11,374 nucleotides of DNA, taken from JBBQUP01 sp038212305. Its GTDB lineage: Bacteria; Bacteroidota; Bacteroidia; Bacteroidales; Marinilabiliaceae. The DNA lies in assembly GCA_038212305.1 (NCBI GenBank), contig JBBQUP010000103.1, positions 1 through 11,374 of the forward strand. Reading direction: 5' to 3'. Every line of letters begins with the position of its first letter. Positions within the stretch are counted from its first letter, which is position 1. The translations under genes were made by a program, and so were the position numbers. Below, in pieces: positions 6,317-11,374 of the stretch. The notes under the pieces are model-generated. The model ran no database searches. It saw only the letters and a list, made by a program, of their open reading frames with translations, and was not told the origin of the DNA.

Positions 6317-7318
6317 ATGGCATTTAATTTAAAGAATAGAAATTTTCTAAAGCTTCTTGATTTTACACCCAACGAGATCGCTTTTCTATTGTCGTTGGCT
6401 GTGGACTTAAAAAAAGCTAAATACTCAGGAGCAGAGCAACCTAAGTTAAAAGGTAAAAATATTGCACTTATATTCGAAAAGGCTTCAACCCGCACGCGCT
6501 GTGCTTTTGAGGTGGCAGCATTCGATCAAGGGGCGCATGTAACCTATTTGGGGCCAAGTGGTTCGCAAATTGGACAAAAAGAATCGATGAAGGATACCGC
6601 TCGCGTTTTAGGTCGCATGTACGATGGCATTGAGTACCGTGGTTATGGACAAGCTATTGTTGAAGAGTTAGCGAAATATGCAGGCGTACCAGTATGGAAT
6701 GGCTTAACCAATGAGTTTCATCCAACTCAAATACTGGCCGACTTTTTAACCATGATGGAGCATTCGGCTATTCCTTTAAAACAGATAAGTTACGCTTATT
6801 TGGGCGATGCTCGAAACAATATGGCCAATAGCTTATTGGTTGGAGGTGTAAAAATGGGTATGGATGTTCGCATTGTTGGGCCTAAAACACTTCAGCCCGA
6901 TGCTGATTTGGTTACTAAATGCCGAGCCATTGCCAATGAAACTGGTGCCACCATTACCATTACCGATAATGTGGCTGAAGGGGTTGAAGGTTGCGACTTT
7001 TTATATACCGATGTTTGGGTGTCGATGGGTGAGCCAGCCGATGTTTGGGCTGATCGTATTAAGTTGTTAAAACCTTATCAGATAAACAAAAAGGCAATGG
7101 AATTAACGGGTAATCCAAATTGCAAATTTCTTCATTGCTTGCCCGCTTTCCATAATCGCGACACCAAGGTTGGCGAAGACATTTTTCAGAAATTCGGCAT
7201 GAATGGTATGGAAGTAACCGAAGATGTTTTTGAATCATCAGCCAGTATTGTATTCGATCAGGCCGAAAATCGTATGCATACTATTAAAGCAGTTATGGTG
7301 GCTACGTTGGGGAGCTAA
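6317..7318 (+). CDS. arcB: Ornithine carbamoyltransferase, probably catabolic
   Basis: Catalyses the reversible transfer between carbamoyl phosphate plus ornithine and citrulline plus phosphate. It has 333 residues, as in typical ArgF/ArcB chains. The carbamoyl-phosphate loop STRTR is at 57-61, GQKES at 86-90, HPTQ at 135-138, the ornithine-binding D232 with the SMG loop (236-238), and HCLP with catalytic Cys274 (273-276). The SMG loop marks it as ornithine-specific, unlike the N-acetyl- or N-succinylornithine enzymes that many Bacteroidota use for arginine synthesis. Direct linkage to arcC suggests it runs toward citrulline phosphorolysis, feeding carbamoyl phosphate to the kinase. Anabolic ArgF is the alternative; the name rests on context. 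The gene ends at the edge of a tandem-repeat tract. Confidence 0.95.
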   Translation: MAFNLKNRNFLKLLDFTPNEIAFLLSLAVDLKKAKYSGAEQPKLKGKNIALIFEKASTRTRCAFEVAAFDQGAHVTYLGPSGSQIGQKESMKDTARVLGRMYDGIEYRGYGQAIVEELAKYAGVPVWNGLTNEFHPTQILADFLTMMEHSAIPLKQISYAYLGDARNNMANSLLVGGVKMGMDVRIVGPKTLQPDADLVTKCRAIANETGATITITDNVAEGVEGCDFLYTDVWVSMGEPADVWADRIKLLKPYQINKKAMELTGNPNCKFLHCLPAFHNRDTKVGEDIFQKFGMNGMEVTEDVFESSASIVFDQAENRMHTIKAVMVATLGS

Positions 7319-7323
7319 GTGTG

Positions 7324-7402
7324 TTTAGGGGTTTAGTTGTGTAGAGGTTTAGTTGTTTAGATAGTTTAGGGGTTTAGTTGTTTAGATGGCTTAGAGGTTT
7401 AG
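7324..7402. repeat. Degenerate TTTAG tandem repeat, period 8, with a 25-bp higher-order unit
   Basis: TTTAG or a one-base variant starts at 7324, 7332, 7340, 7348, 7356, 7365, 7373, 7381, 7390 and 7398, giving steps of 8,8,8,8,9,8,8,9,8. The three bases after each TTTAG alternate in order (GGG or AGG, then TTG, then ATAG or ATGG), so an 8+8+9 = 25-bp super-unit is visible at 7340-7364 and 7365-7389, with partial units on both sides. The tract fills almost the whole 87-nt gap between the convergent arcB and radical SAM stops. No conventional terminator is visible in this gap. Confidence 0.85.
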
Positions 7403-7405
7403 TTA

Positions 7406-8341
7406 TTAATGATATAGCCTTCCTTGCCAAGTGTTTCGTTCGCTTAGGCGTTTCTCGACTTTATGCACAAATTCGAAGTTTTTAGTTCCCCAATTGGGTG
7501 CTAAAAGTAGGTTATAGGGAGCTTGTGAAATAAAGCGTTCAATGACTATTTGAGGATTAACTAACTCAGTGAAATCAATCACTAATTCAATAAAATCGTT
7601 TTCGGTAAAGAGATTAAAATAGGAGGGATTGGTTTCAAAAATTCGTCCAAATTCCGATCCTTTAACAATTTGAAGCTGATGTAATTTTAAAAAAGTGATG
7701 GGGAGCTTCGAAATTTGGGATGCGTGTGCAAGTAGTTGTTCTCTATCTTCTCCTGGAAGACCTAAGATTAGATGCAGGCCAACAGCAATTCCTGCTTCAT
7801 GAATCAGGTGCGCCGCATCAATGGTCTCTTCCCATGAGTGTCCTCGATTAATAGATTGTAATGTGGCATTATTGGTCGATTCAGTTCCTAATTCAATAAC
7901 CACATAATGGGTTTTGTTAACTTCCTGCAAGTAATCGAGAAGTTGAGGCGATATGCAATCGGGGCGAGTGCCTATTATTAGTCCACAAATAAGTGGGTGA
8001 GCTAATGCTTGTTTATATTTGGCTATCACAGTTTCTGTTTCGCCATAAGTATTGCTGTACGCCTGAAAATAGGCTAGGTATTTTTGTGTTTGGTACTTGG
8101 GGCGGAAAAAGGACATTCCCTTTTCGAGTTGTTCAATAATTTTCAACTCGGGTTCGCAATAGGCCGGATTGAATGTGCTGTTGTTGCAAAAGGAGCATCC
8201 ACCTGTTCCTTTGCTGCCATCGCGATTGGGGCAAGTAAATCCCGCATTCACCGATACTTTTTGAACCCTTTCGCCAAACGTTTTTTTAATAAACTGACTG
8301 TAATCGTTGTATCGTTTAGCGTGTCCCCAAGGGTATATCAT
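7406..8341 (-). CDS. TIGR01212-family (YhcC/YtqA-like) radical SAM protein
   Basis: A 311-residue cytoplasmic radical S-adenosylmethionine enzyme. The start MIYPWGHAKRYNDYS and the cluster CPNRDGSKGTGGCSFCNN are diagnostic of this family: Cys37, Cys49 and Cys52 bind the 4Fe-4S cluster with the atypical CX11CX2C spacing. VVIELGTESTNNATLQSINR then GHSWEE and the GLHLILGLPGE segment (about 187-197) are further family blocks of the TIM-barrel core; relatives often have ELGLQT where this has ELGTES. A C-terminal domain follows. The Gram-positive relative YtqA has been linked to wobble-uridine (mnm5U-type) tRNA modification; whether this protein does the same is unknown. It is a single gene, convergent with arcB and divergent from the peptidase gene. 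A -7 box 17 nt upstream supports the ATG. Confidence 0.93.
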   Translation of the reverse strand: MIYPWGHAKRYNDYSQFIKKTFGERVQKVSVNAGFTCPNRDGSKGTGGCSFCNNSTFNPAYCEPELKIIEQLEKGMSFFRPKYQTQKYLAYFQAYSNTYGETETVIAKYKQALAHPLICGLIIGTRPDCISPQLLDYLQEVNKTHYVVIELGTESTNNATLQSINRGHSWEETIDAAHLIHEAGIAVGLHLILGLPGEDREQLLAHASQISKLPITFLKLHQLQIVKGSEFGRIFETNPSYFNLFTENDFIELVIDFTELVNPQIVIERFISQAPYNLLLAPNWGTKNFEFVHKVEKRLSERNTWQGRLYH

Positions 8342-8358
8342 AGTTGCGAATTATTGGT

Positions 8359-8366
8359 CAAAGATA
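8359..8366 (-). promoter_or_regulatory. -7 promoter box of the radical SAM gene
   Basis: The minus strand reads TATCTTTG (TAnnTTTG), ending 17 nt before the ATG at 8341. A TTG at 8391-8393 lies 24 nt further upstream, slightly beyond the usual -33 distance. The remainder of the divergent gap (8367-8584) shows no gene and no exact -7 box for the peptidase gene; TTGATTTG at 8527-8534 is a one-mismatch candidate. Confidence 0.45.
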
Positions 8367-8584
8367 GATATCCTAATTGGGTTTGGAAAGCAATATTAAA
8401 TGGATGTCGGTGGTTAACTGTTTTAATAAATGAGTTAAGTGCGAAAAATGTCTTTGGCATTCTGGGTGAAACTGAAATCAAAGTTTTTTCATAATTATTT
8501 GAACATATAGATAATTGTCATGGTTATTGATTTGAGTATTTTCTAAATTACCGCCTTATTTAATTAAATTTTAGTTGAGTACTC

Positions 8585-10708
8585 ATGAAGCTATTACAAA
8601 TTTTACCATCTGTATTGGCAGTGCTGTTATTAATGGCCTGTAGCAATAAAAACCAAAATGCCGTGAACGAGAATAACCCGTTGTTAACGCCAAGCACCCT
8701 TCCATATGGTGCGCCTGATTTTACCAAAATCACTAATGCTGACTTTCAACCTGCCATTGAAAAAGGCATGGAAGAGCATATAAAAGAGATTGAAGCCATT
8801 GCAAATAGTAGCGAGGCACCAACATTTGAGAATACCATGATTGCCCTAGAGAAGAGCGGCACTACTTTAAGCAGAGCTTATGCTGTGTTTAATGTTTTAT
8901 CGGGAGCTAACACCAATCCCGAACTTCAAAAGATTGAAGAGATAGAAGCGCCTAAGCTAGCTGCGCATCGTGATGCCATATTTTTAAACGATAAACTGTT
9001 TCAACGTGTAAAAACGCTTTATAATCAGCGCGATGAGTTGTCATTGGATTCAGAAAGTAAAAAGCTGTTGGAGTATTATTTTCAAAAATTCGAATTGGCT
9101 GGAGCTAATCTTTCGGATGATGACAAAACCAAAATGAAAAAACTGAATGGAGAAGCAGCTACGCTCGAAGCTCAATATACCAATAGACTTTTGGCCGCAA
9201 CCAAGGCTGGTGCTTTAGTGGTTGATGATAAAGCGCAGTTGGCTGGTTTGTCGGATGCTGAAATTGAAGCAGCGAGTAAAGCTGCCGAAGCATCTAATTT
9301 TAAAGGGAAGTATCTAATTTCACTTCAAAACACCACGCAACAACCCGAATTACAGTCGCTAACTGATAGGGCAACTCGTCAGGCACTTTACGAGCATTCA
9401 ATTAATCGCTCATCGCAAAATGATAGCACCGATTCGCGTGCCATTATCATCCGCTTGGCGATGATACGAGCTCAGCAAGCAAAAATACTGGGTTTTGAGA
9501 ATTATGCTGCTTGGAAACTACAGGATCAGATGGCAAAAGTACCTGCCAATGCGTTAAATCTATTAAATAAATTAGCACCTGCGGCTAAGGCAAAAGCAAT
9601 GGAAGAGGCTGCTGATATTCAGAAACTCATAGATAAACAAAATGGTGGTTTTAAGCTTGAGGCTTGGGATTGGAACTATTACTCAGAACAAGTTCGGAAG
9701 GAAAAATATGATTTAGACGAAAGTCAGATCAAGCCATATTTTGAGTTGTTTAACGTACTCGAAAATGGTGTATTTTATGCTGCACATGAATTATATGGCA
9801 TTAGCTTTAAAGAACGTCATGACATTCCTGTTTATCAGGAAGATGTACGTGTGTTTGAATTGTTTAACGCCGACAGTACCGCTATTGGGTTGTTTTATTG
9901 CGATTTTTATAAACGCGACAATAAAGCAGGTGGTGCATGGATGAGCAACATTGTTGAGCAATCGTATTTATTAGGTAACAAACCAGTTATTTACAATGTT
10001 TGCAATTTTACCAAGCCAGTAGCCGGCGAGCCTGCTTTCATAAGTTACGATGATGTGACTACCTTGTTTCATGAGTTTGGGCACGCATTACATGGTTTCT
10101 TTGCCAGTCAAAAATACCCTAGTTTATCGGGTACAAACGTATCGCGCGACTTTGTAGAACTTCCATCTCAGTTTAACGAACATTGGGCACTTTATCCTCA
10201 GGTGTTTAGTCATTATGCTGTTCACTACAAAACCGGCGAACCAATGCCTAAGGATTTGGTGGAGAAAATTCGCAAAGCATCAACCTTTAATCAGGGTTAT
10301 TCCTTTACCGAAATATTAGCTGCAGCTGAACTCGATATGCAATGGCATACCATCACCGCCGATACTCAAATTACCGATGCGGATAAATTTGAAGCCGAGG
10401 CGTTAAATAAAGTAGGTTTAGCTATTCGCCAAGTGCCCCCTCGTTACCGTTCACCTTACTTCCGTCATATTTGGAGTAATGGTTATTCGGCGGGTTATTA
10501 TGCTTATACATGGGCCGAAATGCTCGATAACGATGCCTATGCTTGGTTTGAAGAAAATGGTGGTTTAACTCGCGAAAACGGGCAACGTTTTAGAGATATG
10601 ATTTTATCGCGAGGAAATACTGAAGATTTAGAGAAACTATATGTCGATTTCCGTGGCAAAGAGCCTGATATTAAGCCGTTGCTTAAAAATCGTGGTTTGT
10701 TAAACTAA
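8585..10708 (+). CDS. dcp: M3-family metallopeptidase, Dcp-like lipoprotein
   Basis: A 707-residue zinc peptidase of the thimet oligopeptidase/peptidyl-dipeptidase Dcp type, which trims short peptides, classically releasing dipeptides from C-termini. The zinc site is intact: HEFGH at 496-500 (His496, Glu497, His500) and the third ligand Glu525 in DFVELPSQ. Other family blocks are GGAWMSN before the zinc site, and HIW (His628) with GYSAGYY (633-639), which line the substrate pocket. Residues 1-19 form a lipoprotein signal (lipobox LMAC, lipidated Cys19), so the enzyme is exported and membrane-anchored, unlike cytoplasmic oligopeptidase A. Ser20 after the Cys gives no Asp-type inner-membrane retention signal. 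Length is standard. The gene appears monocistronic, with a strong terminator 16 nt after the stop. Dcp versus another M3 subtype is inferred from length and motifs. Confidence 0.95.
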   Translation: MKLLQILPSVLAVLLLMACSNKNQNAVNENNPLLTPSTLPYGAPDFTKITNADFQPAIEKGMEEHIKEIEAIANSSEAPTFENTMIALEKSGTTLSRAYAVFNVLSGANTNPELQKIEEIEAPKLAAHRDAIFLNDKLFQRVKTLYNQRDELSLDSESKKLLEYYFQKFELAGANLSDDDKTKMKKLNGEAATLEAQYTNRLLAATKAGALVVDDKAQLAGLSDAEIEAASKAAEASNFKGKYLISLQNTTQQPELQSLTDRATRQALYEHSINRSSQNDSTDSRAIIIRLAMIRAQQAKILGFENYAAWKLQDQMAKVPANALNLLNKLAPAAKAKAMEEAADIQKLIDKQNGGFKLEAWDWNYYSEQVRKEKYDLDESQIKPYFELFNVLENGVFYAAHELYGISFKERHDIPVYQEDVRVFELFNADSTAIGLFYCDFYKRDNKAGGAWMSNIVEQSYLLGNKPVIYNVCNFTKPVAGEPAFISYDDVTTLFHEFGHALHGFFASQKYPSLSGTNVSRDFVELPSQFNEHWALYPQVFSHYAVHYKTGEPMPKDLVEKIRKASTFNQGYSFTEILAAAELDMQWHTITADTQITDADKFEAEALNKVGLAIRQVPPRYRSPYFRHIWSNGYSAGYYAYTWAEMLDNDAYAWFEENGGLTRENGQRFRDMILSRGNTEDLEKLYVDFRGKEPDIKPLLKNRGLLN

Positions 10709-10724
10709 TATTGATACACATGAA

Positions 10725-10758
10725 TTAAAACCCCGATAAGTCATTATTGGGGTTTTAA
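10725..10758 (+). terminator. Intrinsic terminator after the M3 peptidase gene
   Basis: A 15-bp stem (TTAAAACCCCGATAA at 10725-10739 with TTATTGGGGTTTTAA at 10744-10758, one G-T pair) closes a 4-nt loop, GTCA. The stem ends in TTTT and the tail is A/T-rich, so it may act in both directions. It separates the peptidase gene from the 303-bp element. Confidence 0.85.
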
Positions 10759-10830
10759 ATTATATGGAAGCAACGATTATTTTTATGGCTCTATATGGTT
10801 TAGGGTGGGTAGTAATTTTAAAACACAAAA

Positions 10831-10851
10831 GGGGCGAAGCCCTAATATCTT
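10831..10851 (+). repeat. REP-like 21-mer, copy 1
   Basis: GGGGCGAAGCCCT then AATATCTT. The first 13 bases fold as GGGGC/GCCCT around GAA, with four Watson-Crick pairs and one G-T. This is the most stable of the four copies. Confidence 0.8.
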
Positions 10852-10881
10852 AGTAGTAAAAGAATGCTATTCGAATAATGA

Positions 10882-10902
10882 GGGGCGTAGCTCTGATATC
10901 TT
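10882..10902 (+). repeat. REP-like 21-mer, copy 2
   Basis: GGGGCGTAGCTCT then GATATCTT. The hairpin GGGGC/GCTCT around GTA has three Watson-Crick and two G-T pairs on the plus strand. Confidence 0.8.
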
Positions 10903-10980
10903 TATAAATAAATGATTGTTTATTTTGCTGATAAATAATCAATTACAAACTTCAAAATACATATCCATACATGCTTTTTT

Positions 10981-11001
10981 AAGATATCAGGACTACGTCC
11001 C
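10981..11001 (-). repeat. REP-like 21-mer, copy 3
   Basis: The minus strand reads GGGACGTAGTCCT then GATATCTT. The stem GGGAC/GTCCT has an A-T pair where copy 1 has G-C, a compensated two-sided change. Confidence 0.8.
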
Positions 11002-11030
11002 TTTTTTTCTATATCGAAATTTATTCTACC

Positions 11031-11051
11031 AAGATATTAAGACTACGCCCC
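11031..11051 (-). repeat. REP-like 21-mer, copy 4
   Basis: The minus strand reads GGGGCGTAGTCTT then AATATCTT. The stem GGGGC/GTCTT survives through G-T pairing at three of five positions, so it is the most decayed copy but still pairs on the G-rich strand. Confidence 0.75.
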
Positions 11052-11161
11052 TAAAAAATTAGTTCCCCACCTAAATCAACATAGAGCCAGTTTTATTTGT
11101 GATTTGAGGTTATTCTATAAAAAATAACAAATAAATTGTATCGGGTTTGATCTTTTTGTTC

Positions 11162-11180
11162 GACTAAGTTGTTATTAGTC
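11162..11180. promoter_or_regulatory. Inverted repeat GACTAA-N7-TTAGTC
   Basis: Perfect 6-bp arms 15 nt upstream of the signal-peptide stub ATG. The arm sequence is the same as in the inverted repeat before carbamate kinase (5166-5189), with a shorter spacer. A role as an operator or a short hairpin is possible but unproven. Confidence 0.25.
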
Positions 11181-11195
11181 TAAAATATTTGAACC

Positions 11196-11240
11196 ATGAA
11201 AACAATACTTTTAATTTTCGCACTTGCTTTAATCCAATAG
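11196..11240 (+). pseudogene. Signal-peptide stub, truncated after 14 codons
   Basis: The frame MKTILLIFALALIQ then stop is a perfect beginning for a Bacteroidetes secretion signal (positive start, hydrophobic core), but it ends in TAG just where a cleavage site would be expected. The DNA right after it holds the 3' end of a minus-strand frame. The simplest reading is a secreted-protein gene cut by an insertion or deletion near 11236-11245. A chance 14-codon frame cannot be excluded at this size. Confidence 0.4.
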
Positions 11241-11251
11241 TTCGTTAAATT

Positions 11252-11374
11252 TTATGCGGCAATTTTGCCATAATCCAAAAGTTCTTTGACAATTTTCTGA
11301 TTTTTTGCAGTGTATGGATTAATAGCAAACACGCACATAAATCGTTCGAGCATTAAAGTGTTGTTATATAGCGT
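11252..11374 (-). CDS. C-terminal end of an unidentified protein (partial)
   Basis: Forty codons are open on the minus strand from the right edge to a TAA at 11252-11254. The sequence (including LMLERFMCVFAINPYTAKNQ and KIVKELLDYGKIAA) looks like real coding DNA: charged, helical, no stop. I do not recognise the family. Its position, with the stop only about 10-15 bp from the point where the signal-peptide stub breaks off, would fit a transposase or other element-borne gene next to an element end. A small GGCAA/TTGCC hairpin (11258-11269) overlaps its last codons. Confidence 0.45.
   Translation of the reverse strand, partial: TLYNNTLMLERFMCVFAINPYTAKNQKIVKELLDYGKIAA

Larger units (their letters stand above)
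10788..11090. repeat. 303-bp inverted-repeat element with four REP-like 21-mers
   Basis: Two arms of about 115-120 bp face each other. The left arm starts GGCTCTATATGGTTTAGGGT at 10788. The right arm, read on the minus strand from 11089, starts GGCTCTATGTTGATTTAGG. Each arm then contains two 21-mers in direct order: 10831-10851 and 10882-10902 on plus, 11031-11051 and 10981-11001 on minus. Their shared form is GGGRCGWAGYYYTR followed by ATATCTT. Each 21-mer begins with a 5-bp hairpin with a 3-nt loop, for example GGGGC-GAA-GCCCT. A further 11-bp stem (10913-10923 with 10931-10941) lies near the centre. No open frame is present. The layout resembles a REPIN or MITE; which mobilising enzyme it would use is unknown, and none is in the window. 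Confidence 0.85.

Noticed and set aside
6241..6495. Open frame of 84 codons on the minus strand
   Set aside because: It is antisense across the arcC-arcB junction, where both genes have strong motif support.
7324..7402. CRISPR array or telomere-like repeat
   Set aside because: There are no unique spacers between equal long repeats, so it is not CRISPR. TTTAGGG-like words appear, but this is an internal, degenerate 8-bp tract between two genes, not a chromosome end.
8084..8494. Open frame of 136 codons on the plus strand
   Set aside because: It lies mostly antisense to the radical SAM gene, whose motifs are unmistakable, and its product has no family features.
10788..11090. An insertion sequence with its own transposase
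   Set aside because: The element is too short and has no credible open frame; at most it is a non-autonomous element.
1..11374. Defence system, toxin-antitoxin pair, prophage or RNA gene
   Set aside because: All sizeable frames are assigned to housekeeping, catabolic, lipoprotein or pseudogene entries; no tRNA or rRNA stretch was recognised by eye.

Overview
The window looks like chromosomal DNA from a member of the Bacteroidota, probably the Bacteroidales/Marinilabiliales side. The clues are AT-rich DNA, almost no Shine-Dalgarno sequences, TAnnTTTG boxes (the Bacteroidetes -7 promoter element) 17-20 nt before several start codons, an FtsK-LolA gene pair, and lipoproteins with short Bacteroidetes-type signal peptides. 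The genus assignment is inference.

Left block (1-3330, minus strand): ftsK (chromosome translocase), then a LolA-like periplasmic lipoprotein chaperone, a strong hairpin terminator, and the first 21 codons of a membrane protein that may be a Cu/Zn efflux-type permease. Middle (3349-5108, minus strand): a broken Rpn/PD-(D/E)XK nuclease-transposase gene with an internal deletion and frameshift, then an AT-rich spacer holding a lone copy of a repeat arm, then an unrecognised lipoprotein gene. Catabolic pair (5307-7318, plus strand): carbamate kinase and ornithine carbamoyltransferase, 29 nt apart. Together they can make ATP from citrulline-derived carbamoyl phosphate; no arginine deiminase is present here. 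They converge on a TIGR01212/YhcC-type radical SAM gene (7406-8341, minus strand), and the whole gap between them is a degenerate 8-bp/25-bp tandem repeat. Right block: a lipoprotein M3 metallopeptidase of the Dcp type (8585-10708), a strong terminator, a 303-bp inverted repeat built from four REP-like 21-mers, a 14-codon signal-peptide stub, and the 3' end of an unidentified minus-strand gene running off the window.

The protein-coding genes are mostly ordinary housekeeping or catabolic genes. I see no defence island, CRISPR array, prophage, tRNA or rRNA. The unusual content is in the non-coding DNA. The best candidate is the 303-bp palindromic element at 10788-11090. Its four internal 21-mers carry substitutions that keep a small hairpin paired on one strand only, and part of its arm recurs alone at 4374-4414, just after another gene's stop codon. 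Two more phased repeat tracts (period 7 at 827-861; period 8 with a 25-bp higher order at 7324-7402) fill gene boundaries.
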